From positions 6,245,904 to 6,309,903 of the forward strand of contig NC_079890.1 of NCBI RefSeq assembly GCF_024868665.1: DNA of 64,000 nucleotides, in the 5' to 3' direction. The stretch is from Triplophysa rosa (Eukaryota; Chordata; Actinopteri; Cypriniformes; Nemacheilidae). Numbering within the stretch: the first letter of the stretch is position 1; each line of letters opens with the position of its first letter. Of this stretch, positions 42,133 to 53,350 are shown piece by piece. Below the pieces are notes generated by a model that saw only the letters and a list, made by a program, of their open reading frames with translations, was not told the DNA's origin and made no database searches. The position numbers and the translations under genes were made by a program.

Positions 42133-43600
42133 AATACAGACATACTTTCTATTATTGAACATGCGGTGTTAGGCCTGATGGAAACACAACCTCTGTTTCC
42201 AGAATATTCTCTTTTTTCCCAAACCATAATTAGCATTAAGATGAACACATTCCCTGTCCCCAGCTTGCAATGCTTATCTCAAAGTTTATGACTCCTTCCT
42301 GTCCCACCCACTATGGAGGACGAAACCTGCAAAAACAATAAATAAATGCGGTAATAATTACATAAATATGTGTATAAATCATTTAAAATACATATACATA
42401 TAATTGAATGTTTGGTGAGATAAACAAATAATTTAAATAAATAAAATAAATGGTCAGGGAATTGAAAAACATAACATAAACACAAAATGTAATAACTATT
42501 ACAAAACTCATAATAACTATTTTTGCTTAATCGTTTAGTTATTTTTCCCTAGCGCAACAGGCTAGTACAAGGGTGTTGATCATGCATCAGTAGGCGGGTC
42601 TTGCGTGTTTTACTGCGCATGACCATTAACTTGAGTTTGATGAATGTGTATTCTTCGTTTAGAGTAAATGCATTTTTAAACAAATTAGGACAGTGAACAC
42701 CCTGTCGGTACACGATCCGGGATGCCTGCACGATCCGTTCTGCGCATGCGCATAATGACGTAGTAAACAACGTCACGGTTTCCCTACACTATTGGTATCA
42801 AGCATGAGATGAAACACTTGACGGCCAGACGGCACAACTGGCGGCATATTTTTGTAGGCTACATTGTGTTTTTCATTTAACAGTTCATGGCGGGTCTATT
42901 TTGATGTTTTAAAATGTAGCTTACGCTATCCATTACGATGTGTTTACGTGGTTGCCAATCCAAAATAATAAAGGAGTTGTTACATGAACATACACGATTT
43001 TGGTTACATGTGGAATAAAGTCTGAGTCTTGAGAGTCTGTCACTGCAAACCTTCAGTTTCCTCCATACTCCCCTTTGCGATTCATTGCTGCATGGCATTA
43101 GGCCTACTTAACTTGCTGTGTTTCGATCTGAGGTCAGTAGTATTGTCAAAGACGGTTTTTATTAAAAGCTGCTAATATTAGTTAACTTTAAATCGACTCA
43201 TTTTGTATTAGTATGGGTCTATACTGTATATAGGCTAATATATCTATCTATATAATCTAAATGAGGAATAATCCCTTCAATGGTGTTTACAGAACACAAT
43301 AAGGAACATAATATGCATTTCTGCCTAGACTATCTGCACTTACATGAAGAAAGAACTACAAACAAGTCTGGGGAAACGTTACAGAGTATTTCAACGCATA
43401 GTGTGCACACAGAAGTGACATGAGACCAGAGGTGGACAGTAGTGAAAGTCGCGGTACAAAGGTGCTCAAGCGTGGAACAGATCGTGCAGTGTCGTCGCTA
43501 AACAGAATTATCTACTACGTCATTATGCGCATGCGCGGACGGATCGTGCAGGCATCCCGGATCGTGTACCGACATGCAACATTACCAGAAACAGTAATGA
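42133..43600. other. Intergenic DNA with inverted-repeat pieces
   Basis: The part 42290-42630 is an inverted, diverged copy of 47045-47310 (CCTCCATAGTGGG / CCTCCATAACCCA and AGACCCGCCTACTGATGCAT / AGACCCGCCCACCGATGCAT). A second pair is GTACACGATCCGGGATGCCT (42709) with AGGCATCCCGGATCGTGTAC (43551). GCGCATGCGCATAATGACGT is shared in the same inverted sense. No gene is seen. Confidence 0.6.
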
Positions 43601-43601
43601 A

Positions 43602-44083
43602 GTTCGTCTCTCGAGTCATTGGGTCCGAGTCCTTTCGTTCTTTTATACCGTAAAGAGAGATGATTAGTTCGTCTCTCGGGTCATCGGGTCTGAGTCCTTA
43701 TACCGGAAACAGAAATGATTAGTTCGTCTCTCGAGTCATCGGGTCTGAGTCCTTATACCGGAAACAGAAATGATTAGCTCGTCTCTCGAGTCATCGGGTC
43801 CGAGTCCTTATACCGGAAAATGAAATGATTAGGTCGTCTCTCGAGTCATCGGGTCCGAGTCCTTATACCGGAAAATGAAATGATTAGGTCGTCTCTCGAG
43901 TCATCGGGTCCGAGTCCTTATACCGGAAAGAGAGATGATCGTCTCTCGAGTCATCGGGTCTGAGTCCTTATACCGGAAACAGAAATGATTAGTTCGTCTC
44001 TCGAGTCATCGGGTCTGAGTCCTTATACCGGAAACAGAAATTATTAGTTCGTCTCTCGAGTCATCGGGTCCGAGTCCTTATGT
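43602..44083. repeat. Tandem array of a ~55-bp unit, about nine copies
   Basis: The unit has TTCGTCTCTCGAGTCATCGG, GTCCGAGTCCTTATACCGG and AAACAGAAATGATTAG. Copies differ by a few substitutions (AAACAG, AAATG, AGAGAG) and one short deletion near 43937. The related element at 51600-51775 holds only about three copies in the opposite orientation. The array therefore expanded after the two elements diverged. Confidence 0.93.
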
Positions 44084-44129
44084 TCTTTTGTCAAATGGTA
44101 GCTCCGCAGGCAAACCTGCAGCCTGTACC

Positions 44130-44785
44130 GGAGTCTTCGAGTCCGAGTCTTTAACGTTACGTGACCACTTCCCGGATCATCAGTCAAATGCATGATGTAC
44201 GTGTTATATGTTGTATTATAGTAAGAAATATAAAATGATCAAAAGATATGTGCAATAAACATCTTCTCTAAAACGTACCGAGTCTTTAACGTTACGTGAC
44301 CACTTCCCGGATCATCAGTCAAATGCATGATGTACGTGTTATATGTTGTATTATAGGAAGAAATATTATAAAATGATCAAAAGATATGTGCAATGAACAT
44401 CTTCTTTAAAACGTACCGTTCTGTTCTTTTTTCTGTCAGTATATTCATAAATGTTTCTTGTGGATTTCTGCATGTGTTTTTAATTTATCTTAATAACTAA
44501 CTATTTTGCATAAGAACTGTGCTGGCAAAATATAAACATAAGCAACACTAGTAAAGTCTGTGTTTATGTCTAATGCATATATTACACAAGTGATCTCTTA
44601 TTAAATAATTGCACATTTAAATGATTTCAATAGCCTATTATTATATACTTTGCAAACTGCACGAGACGTTTTAGTAAAAAACACAAGTGATCTCTTATTA
44701 AATAATTGCACATTTAAATGATTTCAATAGCCTATTATTATATACTTTACGAACTGCATGAGACTTTTTAGTAAAAAACAACAAC
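44130..44785. repeat. Two internal duplications within the hAT-like element
   Basis: A unit of about 135 bp starting GAGTCTTTAACGTTACGTGA occurs twice (about 44145 and 44279). A unit of about 105 bp starting AAGTGATCTCTTATTAAATA also occurs twice (about 44588 and 44687). The second duplication is also present in the inverted relative at 51050-51240, so it predates their separation. The first is present once there. Confidence 0.8.
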
Positions 44786-45129
44786 CTGTAAACCTTATTG
44801 CATAGTCCTACCTGAGTGACCCAAAATTATTAATGAATTATAAATACATAACTTTACAAAAACGCTGTCAAGAAATAATTAAATAACTGTTTCTCATAAC
44901 GTGTCCCTAACTACAATGCAAGTTATTTCTTATTATATATCTGATCAAAACTAGCATAAATAAACGTCATGGGGTAATTTGGCTATTAACATGCAACACT
45001 AATTTAACTCTGCTCAGATGAACGAAATAACTCGGAAAAAAGATTCCTTCATTTTGCTGAACGAAAGTCAAACATCAGAATCGCAAAAATGACTCGAACT
45101 TCCCATCACTATTGGACAGATAAAATGTT

Positions 45130-45774
45130 TGGAATGATTTCTTTATATGCTATAATAAGAGAAACACGCAGACATCAACAACCAGCATATTAAACTCAAC
45201 GACGGTGACAATCAGCAGGATGAAAACGTCTTGCTGCAATGCATGCTGGGTAACATCATAGTTCAAAACTCATTCATGACTCCCAGCATGCATTGCAGCA
45301 TGAAGCTTCTCAGTTTAGTCTTACCATTGTTGAGGTTCATATACTAAGTCTTCATGTATTTGATTGTATATGTACAATCATTTAGAAGACCTTTATAATA
45401 TTTGTTTGTCTCAAAACAGCTGAATCTCACCTCTACTATAACACTAATTGACAGTTTCTTCATCACGGTTTACCCATAATTATATTACCATCCTAGACTC
45501 CTTTGGCATTACTCAATATAATAAGTGTGTGCTCTGTACAGTAAACACACAGTTACAGCAGCCAGAGGAAGAAAAGTCAAACATAAAAGTGACTTCAAAT
45601 GACAAACCAGTCACATCTAAACCTGTAAGCTCACAGTACAATAGAAAGATCACAGTTTGAGCACACAGTGAGTTTGCTGTGAGGTTACATTTTGACCTCA
45701 TCGTGAGTATTCTGAAAGCTGATGGTGACATCGCTGTGAGATCACCGTGACATCAACGTGTTGACTGGGCAGCT
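45130..45774. mobile_element. Foldback element with CCCAGTCAACACG arms, left end lost
   Basis: The central hairpin at 45198-45340 has CTGCAATGCATGCTGGGTAA and TCCCAGCATGCATTGCAGC. The right outer arm ends in ATCAACGTGTTGACTGGG (45756-45773). The matching left-hand arm type, ACCCAGTCAACACG, is seen at 50553, belonging to another copy. The left terminus was probably removed by the neighbouring hAT-like element. Confidence 0.7.
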
Positions 45775-45788
45775 ACGTTTGACATTAA

Positions 45789-47042
45789 GGGTGCGTTTAC
45801 ACTTGGCATTAACATGCGACCTGTATCTGGATGTTGTCCACATACACATTGAAAAGACAAGTGTAAACGCGCTTCTGATCGGAATGTCATCCGATCAGCG
45901 TGTCCTGATCCAGAGGTAGTCGAGGACGCATTGTGATCGGTTCTCAGTGTAATGTAAACGCAATCCAGTCAGTTTATCTACATTTACCGGTACAATTTCA
46001 CAGAAAACCCTGCCCACTATCATTATTCTCTCGTCTGTCCGAAACCTGTCAGACTGCGGAGCAGCTGATAAATGCAGCGGAAAGTTTACTCTTGCTCCCG
46101 AACGTTGCACAGTCGTTCATTTTCCCACGAAATTATCATGGATACTTTAACCTACAGTCGAGTCTGACGTCATCACCCTAACATGTTTTTTCATCAATTT
46201 TAACAATCATATGTAGTTTAGATGGTTAGAGTAAGGTTAGGGTTAGGGTAAAGGTTTCGTAAGACTTGAAACACCAAAGATTTAGTCAAAACCAACAAGC
46301 CACGCCCACGGATCTGACTCGAAAGTACCGTCCCCGGAAGACAGATTAAGCGGCAGACGGGCAGCTTGAAACGGAGCTCTGAATACACCGTATATCATTT
46401 ACACACAGAAACAAGATTGTATAGTGTTGCTAATAGCTGATGTCAGTAAGCACGCTATTTAGGGCGCAGACCAAAGAAACGACGCGCTGTCACTTTCAGC
46501 CGAACCAACCCAAATAGACGAGAACGATGTAAGTCGTCGCTTTTGATCATAGGAACTTCGGCCTATTTATGTGATTATTTTATGTGTCTGTGACATGAAT
46601 AAACAAATGATGTGTTTAAAAACACCGTTAGAGTCTGTGTGTGTGTGCGCGCTAGTGAAACCCGCCACAGCTCAAGTACAAAAGCTTGTGTCATTTTACA
46701 AACGTCCTCTGCTTATACTTTCACATATATGATCATTAATCGTTTTAACCGCGGTTTACTTCCCACCGCTGCCTCGAGTTCAACATGGCTGCGTATCAAA
46801 TCTTTAACATGCTCATCCTCCCCGTTATACGTGTTGTGTGAAATCTCCCCGCACCGGGGCTATTTTTAAATTGCAGGCTTATTAAAATAATGGGCGGGAA
46901 ACTATAGAGATCTTATCAGTTTTCCAGATGTGGAAGCCACTTGTTGACAAGTGTAAACGCGCTGTGTCCTGATTGTCTGAAGATCCGATCTGCTTGTTCG
47001 GATCACCGAGATCGCATGTTAATGCCAAGTGTAAACGCACCC
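45789..47042. mobile_element. Harbinger-like non-autonomous element (TAA duplication)
   Basis: A 1,254-bp element with TIRs GGGTGCGTTTACACTTGGCA and TGCCAAGTGTAAACGCACCC, extending through TTAACATGCGA. The TAA triplet occurs on both sides (45786-45788 and 47043-47045), the duplication expected for PIF/Harbinger. Subterminal pairs such as GACAAGTGTAAACGCGCT occur at 45857 and 46943. No transposase frame exists. The interior includes GGTTAGGGTTAGGGT (two telomere-like units) near 46231 and a GC-richer block (46300-46530) with an ATG directly followed by GTAAGT at 46527. Confidence 0.82.
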
Positions 47043-48753
47043 TAAGTTAATGTGCACGCGCAGGCAAGACCCGCCCACCGATGCATGATCGACGTCCTCT
47101 CATTAGCATATTGTGCTAAGGTAACATAAATACGGAACTAAATTAAGTAAGTAAACGATTAAGGGAAAATGTTTACTTTTAGTTTAGCTTCTTACACATT
47201 TAATAATTTGTATACATATTTTAACAGCAGTATGTGTATTTATACACATTGTTTCCGCATTTATTTATTTATTGTTTTCGCAGGTTTCATCCTCCATAAC
47301 CCACAGCCAGCTCAGTCTGTTTAACCCCCATTTATACAAACTGACAAACTGTAAAAAGATTTTAAGTTGAGTGAACAAATTTAGATTGTGCAAGTTGTCA
47401 ACTTTAATGTTTGGGACTTTTTGTCTGATCTTATTAAGTTGTGAGTGCATGGTTAACATTAAATGATTTGTTGACAGGAGTGTTCTGTGTGTAAATGCAC
47501 TTGCTTTTCTTTCTATTGTTCCAAGTACCCATATACAGGGGTGTTTTGTCAACACACCCACATCAACCTTTTAACCAATCCGATCTACAGTATGCAGGTC
47601 ATGTTTACTGGTACCATAATACATTTGAGAAGGGCAAAACATGGGTGGCCGAAGGGCATGTAATTTAAAAGGGGATTAGTCAATCAGTGTTTCTGTCCGT
47701 TCTTAGAATTGAGATTTCAAAGAGAACTTGAATCAACAATTAAAACAGGCCAAAAGAACACAATAAACTTTTCCCACAGTTTATGCAACAAGTTTCAAGG
47801 AACTCTCTGCCATAAAAAACATAAACCTTTTCTTACTGTGGCTTTATTTTTCATTCATGTATTGGCGTGTCTTTCAACACTTAACAAGTTCGGATGAGCT
47901 TGTTCTTGGGACCTCTCGAAGTAATTAAAAGCAACAACAATATAAAGACATAGATAAGACATGCATAAAGTGTTTTAGTGTTTTATGTTCACAAGTAAAG
48001 AACTTTTTGGTCAAACAGGTCAAACGCAGATACCTGATTCCGAAAAATCACTTTAAATTTAATTAAAACATTAATTATAGCAATACATTTTTAAGCAACA
48101 AACATTTACTTATACTTTTTGTTAAAACATTAAATTAGTGTTGTAACAATGTGTTGACGTGTAAAAAAAGTTACATTTACATGCTTTTATGACATTTATT
48201 TAATATTTTAGGACGCATAACTTTTTGTTCAAGTTAAGCATAAAAGGCAGTAATGTTTCATCTATAGCAGGGGTATTCACTTAAAAGTTCCAATAGGTCC
48301 GGTCTTTATATTTTCTTCCAAACGGAGGATATAGAGGCAAAACATAAATTACATAATTGTTCCGTGTGATGTGATTCTCTGTTCTGTAGACACGAGGCTC
48401 AATTTAAACAACCAAAATAGTCAAAAGTTTTAAATGGTTTATTAGGCTATGTCTCGCAGTCCGGATGGAACGAAGCAAAGGTCCGGATCCGGACCGCGGT
48501 CCGCCAATTGAGGATGACTGGTTTAGACAGAAATCTGTAATCCGACCTATACTTTTTTCCACAGAAGGTAAGAGAGGTAAAATTAGTCTCTAGACATGAG
48601 CTGGGCTCCAGACAAAAAAATAAATTAAGGAGCCATTGGCTCCTATAGAGGAAAAACAGGTGCCAATTTTTTTTTTAAGAGCCACATAACATAAACTTAC
48701 ATTTTTAAATGACGTACTTTTAGTTATCCTGCATGTATATCGTCCCTCTCATA
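47043..48753. other. Intergenic DNA with repeat pieces
   Basis: The part 47045-47310 is the partner of the inverted repeat at 42290-42630. From about 48268 (GCAGGGGTATTCACTTAAAAG) to 48535 (CCGCCAATTGAGGATGACTGG) lies a fish repeat with CGGACCGCGGTCCG at its end. The rest is AT-rich. No gene is seen. Confidence 0.5.
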
Positions 48754-49310
48754 CACAGCAAAATTACCAGAGTTAAATCAACACTGCTCAGAGTACATAT
48801 GGTCCCACTCCCTAGAGTGTTAAAATGATGTAGGGTTGAAGATAATGTGGCAATTAAGTGATTAATTAAGAGATGATTCAGCATTAAAGAGAAACACCTG
48901 CTCTTAACAAGCAGAATCACTGAAGGAATGAGAAACACAAGAACTACAACTGAAATCCAATCACAACATTAGACGAAATCAACTGAAGATAAAAGAAGAC
49001 ATTAAGTCTCTCAAGAGCTGATTAAACTCTACAAACAGCTTTACCAGCTGAACTTACTACTATCCAGATTATTCCCGTCAGACGTCCACAGAAGTTATTC
49101 TTGAGAATTAATATTGATGTTTCTTTGGTCAAAAAATGCTGTCACCATTATGGTGGTCAGTGTTTTCTTTAGTTGGGCTGTTAGCACATTTACCTTTTAA
49201 AACGTTGTTTTATTCAAATTTAATGATGTTTCATAATAAACCCATGTGCATAATTAAAGAAATGCACTCACAAGGAAGTCAGTGCTTTCAGCTTGTAAGA
49301 TTTAAGAATG
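48754..49310. mobile_element. Foldback element, type B arms, left half only
   Basis: It starts CACAGCAAAATTACCAGAGT and is collinear with 23499-24060, including GTCACCATTATGGTGGTCAG (49140). It stops near 49310, before the centre. It confirms that type B arms travel with the shared inner terminus. Confidence 0.82.
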
Positions 49311-49436
49311 AACATGGAAATATAGAATCATCATTTCTTTTGAATTATTATTTAAGGTACAGGCGTTACAAAAGTATAAAAAGAAAAAAATCTACTAAAC
49401 CGAAAAAGGTCAATATTTTTTGTCGCTAATTTCAGA

Positions 49437-50055
49437 AAGTGAAAACCATATATTATATAGATTTATTACACATAGAGAGACAAATATTTTGAGTCTTTAT
49501 TTCTTGAAATTTTGCTGATTATGATAATGATAACCCAAAATTCAGTGTCTCAGAAAATTTTAATATTACATAAAATCAATAAAAATAAGGATATTTTAAA
49601 CAGAGATGTCAGGCTTCTGAAAAGTATGTTAATTTCTATGCACTAAATATTTGGTTGGTCCTCCTTTTGCATGAATTACAGCATCAATGTGGTGTGGCAT
49701 GGAGGCAATCAACCTGTGGCACTGCTCAGGTGTAATGGAAGCCCAGGTTGAAAGCAGCTTCAGGTCATCTGCATTGTTGGGTCTGGTGTCTCACATCTTC
49801 CTCTTGACAATACCCCATAGATTCTCTATGGGGTTCAGGTCAGGCGGGTTTGCTGGCCAATCAAGCACAGTACCACCATGGTCATTGAACCAGCTTTTGG
49901 TACTATTGGCAGTGTGGGCAGGTGCCAAGTCCTGCTGGAAAATGAAATCAGCATCTCCATAAAGTTTGTCAGCAGGAGGAAGCATGAAGTTCTATAAAAT
50001 TTCCTGGTAGATGGCTGCGTTGACTGTGGACTTCAGAAAACACAGTGGACACAGC
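49437..50055 (-). pseudogene. Tc1-like transposon remnant (DD34E)
   Basis: On the minus strand the frame 49985-49791 encodes FIFQQDLAPAHTANSTKSWF and then DWPANPPDLNPIENLWGIV. The last two catalytic residues (Asp and Glu) have 34 residues between them, the classic Tc1 spacing. A stop lies just upstream (before MLPPADK) and a frameshift follows VKRKM. The remaining C-terminus is recognisable only in another frame (ATPH/INASMP-like). It is unrelated to the intact DD36E copy. Dead. Confidence 0.82.
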
Positions 50056-50540
50056 CCCTGGCACTGAGTGTGGAAAAAACAGAGAGCAGAGCACTGGCGC
50101 TCCTGCAACGAGGCATGAGAGTCAGGCACTTTTACGAGGAAAGACCGCAGCCTCTAGTGTCTGTTGCTAGAGCACCTCTTGGGGTCGAGAAGTGAGGTTT
50201 ACCTGCACAGCTCTCTCTCTCCCGTTGGCATTCGGTACACTGGCTTTTTTTTAAGTGTGGCGCGTCCGTTGGAAACAATTTAAAAACTAGAAATTTGCAT
50301 GGTCGCCAGTGGCGATCGCTGCAAAAATATCACTCGCAAAATATTTTAGTCGCAAATGCGACCATTTTAGTCGCAGTCTGGAGCCCTGCATGAGTATGGC
50401 TGAAATAACATGATAATGTTTATTGTTGTAATTAAGACTGTTGACATTGTTAACTATTTGACGTTTAGGGCTTTATATTGTAAAATGTAAGGCATTAATC
50501 GCATTATGGGGGTTCCTGTAAACATAGGAATTAGGAAGCT
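50056..50540. repeat. SINE-like fragment and other repeat ends
   Basis: The part 50106-50240 resembles the SINE-like insertion at 39636-39835. CGACCATTTTAGTCGCAGTC then TGGAGCCCTG (about 50358-50390) is the end of a fish DNA repeat without partner. Confidence 0.4.
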
Positions 50541-50550
50541 AGCGCTGCTG

Positions 50551-50717
50551 GCTACCCAGTCAACACGTGAGGTCATGCAATGATCACAGTGATGTCACAC
50601 CATTCTCATACTGTGACAGTGTGAGTAATATGTGAGCTCAATGTGAATTTATTTTATTCAGTCACCATTATGGTGATCAGTGTTTGCTTTAGCTGGACTC
50701 TTCAACTCTAAAGACAG
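50551..50717. mobile_element. Foldback element left arm, cut by hAT insertion
   Basis: CTACCCAGTCAACACGTGAG opens the arm. The shared terminus CAGTCACCATTATGGTGATC and TTTGCTTTAGCTGGACTC lead to the insertion point. It probably resumes after 51886, but the rest is hard to follow. Confidence 0.65.
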
Positions 50718-51878
50718 AAGTGATGGGAAGTTCGAGTCATTTTTGCGATTCGGCTGTTTGAATCTCGTTCAGCAAAATGAACGAATCTTTTTTCGAGTCA
50801 TTTCGTTCATCTGAGCAGAGTTAAATTAATGTTGTATGTTAATAGCCAAATTACCCCATAACGTTTATTTATGCTAGTTTTGATCAGTTATATAATAAGA
50901 AATAACTTATATTGTAGTTAGGAACAAGTTATGAGAAACAGTTATTTATTTCCTGACAGCATTTCTGTAAAGTTATGTATTTATAATTCATTAATAATTT
51001 TGGATCACTCAGGTATGCAATAAGGTTTACAGGTTGTTGTTTTTTACTAAAAAGTCTCATGCAATTTGCAAAGTATATAATAATAGGCTATTGAAATCAT
51101 TTAAATGTGCAATTATTTAATAAGAGATCACTTGTGTTTTTTACTAAAACGTCTCGTGCAGTTTGCAAAGTATATAATAATAGGCTATTGAAATCATTTA
51201 AATGTGCAATTATTTAATAAGAGATCACTTGTGTAATATATGCATTAGACATAAACACAGACTTTACTAGTGTTGCTTATGTTTATATTTTGCCAGCACA
51301 GTTCTTATGCAAAATAGTTAGTTATTAAGATAAATTAAAAACACATGCAGAAATCCACAAGAAACATTTATGAATATACTGACAGAAAAAAGAACAGAAC
51401 GGTACGTTTTTGAGAAGATGTTTATTGCACATATCTTTTGATCATTTTATAATACTTCTTCCTATAATACAACATATAACACGTACATCATGCATTTGAC
51501 TGATGATCCGGGAAGTGGTCACGTAACGTTAAAGACTCGGACTCGAAGACTCCGGTACAGGCTGCAGGTTTGCCTGCGGAGCTACCATTTGACAAAAGAA
51601 CATAAGGACTCGGACCCGATGACTCGAGAGACGAACTAATCATTTCTCTTTCCGGTATAAGGACTCGGAACCGATGACTCGAGAGACGAACTAATCATTT
51701 CTCTTTCCGGTATTAAAAAACGAAATGACTCGGACCCGATGACTTGAGAGACGAACTTCATTACTGTTTCTGGTAATGTTGCACATGCGCGGTCAACACA
51801 AAATGAACGAATCACTCGCTGAGACACTCGTTACTCACGAGTCATTTTAAAGATTCGTTCATGAACGACCCATCACTA
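50718..51878. mobile_element. hAT-like non-autonomous element with 8-bp duplication
   Basis: The exact duplication AAAGACAG lies at 50710-50717 and 51879-51886. The ends are AAGTGATGGGAAGTTCGAG and CGTTCATGAACGACCCATCACTA cut to its last bases CCATCACTA, an inverted pair with a mismatch at the first base. The 1,161-bp interior has about three copies of the 55-bp unit (51600-51775), a duplicated block of about 105 bp (51050-51240) and no transposase. Confidence 0.88.
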
Positions 51879-51886
51879 AAAGACAG

Positions 51887-52840
51887 GATAGGTGATCCTG
51901 TCTAGAAACATTTTTTGTTATGCTGGTTGAAATCTCGTTACATCCTGATAGCAATTAAGAAGTATAGTGGTCAAATAATATTTTTATTAATATACAGTAT
52001 ATAGTCTGTGAAAGGTGTAGGACCAAAAAACATTCACCTAATCGAAACGTCCTTGCTGAATGCTGTGACTGGTCATGTGTACATTATCAGCCAACATATT
52101 TTTCATACGTCATCAGCGCGGTCACGACCGCTGTGTCAATGTAGGGAGAATGGCTGACAATCAGCAACAATAAAACTTTCCTGCGGAACCGACAACAAGT
52201 AAATATACAAAACGAAAGTCCATTTTGGAAAAAGCAGTGACGAAAAAACATCTTGATCATGAAAGAGGAAAAACTCCAATTAACATCAGCAATTTTTACA
52301 CGATGGAAACAGCTCCGGCAGGCAAAAGGTCTGAAAGACGATACCATGGTTGCTCTCTTTCTTTTGGATAGGTACATACGCGCTTCGAGAAAAATTTAAT
52401 GGATTTAGTTTGTAATTCAATACATGGATTTAAGAAATACATTCATGTGTTTGGAGAAGGCGTGGTTTTGGACAGCAAATCGCATAGAGGGTGGGATTAT
52501 AATTTCAGCGCTAACAGGCTAAAGTTAGCACCTTTCCAAATAAACCACCCCACCGTTAACGTTTATATGATAGATTTACTTTGCCCGGTGTCATTGTTGC
52601 TTAATGAATCACAATTGCTTTGGAAAAGAAAATTAAGTAAATCTGATTTGAGAATACACTATGATGATTGTGATTCATTGATCTCATGTTGTATTTTTTG
52701 TCTGGTTATCATTTTACAGTTTAAGGCTGAGAAGTGTTGGGTCAGATGTTTGGAAGTATTTCTTAAACCATTATATGCTATAAAGTTTTTAAAAGATTGT
52801 TAATTAACACACATACATCAAGAATCATTAACCGAAGCAT
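51887..52840. other. Intergenic DNA with one possible exon remnant
   Basis: On the plus strand from 52260 a short frame reads MKEEKLQLTSAIFTRWKQLR, QAKGLKDDTMVALFLLD and stops at a GTACAT donor-like site (52372). Its helical charged/hydrophobic pattern looks protein-coding, but I do not recognise the family. The frame at 52399-52803 shows no domain. Everything else is AT-rich. Confidence 0.3.
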
Positions 52841-53350
52841 GTACAAAGCGGCTGCTGGATAAGCTCCAGGAGAACATTAGTTGGGCACAAATGGAGGTCT
52901 AACCAAGCAAATCCCGCAGCATTTCTATTGTCAAGGGCAGGCTTACCAATGACAGGTTCTGTATAAAGGGTGAGCCCATACCAACGGTCACGGAAAAGCC
53001 CATCAAAAGCATTGGATGGTGGTACACTGCAGACCTTAAAGATGCCGAACAGGTGGAACAACTCAGGCAAGAGACAGCCAGTGGACTCAAGAAAATCAAT
53101 AATACAGCTCTTCCTGGTAAGCTGAAACTCTGGTGCTTCCAATTTGGCTTGTTGCCACGCCTGATGTGGCCAATTTCAATGTATGAGCTCACGGTGTCTC
53201 ACGCCAACAACCTGGAGAGATTGGTGAATACACAAGTGAGGAGATGGATTGGGCTACCAAGATGCTTATGCAACATAGGGCTGTACAGGAATGGAGCTCT
53301 CTCTCTTCCCATTTCAAGCCTTGTGGAGGAATATAAATGGACCAAACAAG

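Larger units (their letters stand above)
43602..45112 (-). mobile_element. hAT-like element related to 50718-51878, one end only
   Basis: It is an inverted relative of the hAT-like element at 50718-51878. The end at 45112 reads GACTCGAACTTCCCATCACT, the complement of that element's left end. The internal blocks (GAGATCACTTGTGT complement at 44572-44690, AACATATAACACGTACATCA complement) run in the same order. The left boundary is not resolved. It contains the 55-bp array and two internal duplications described separately. Confidence 0.75.

Noticed and set aside
46231..46248. Interstitial telomere repeat
   Set aside because: Only about two TTAGGG units occur, too few to mark a telomere fusion.
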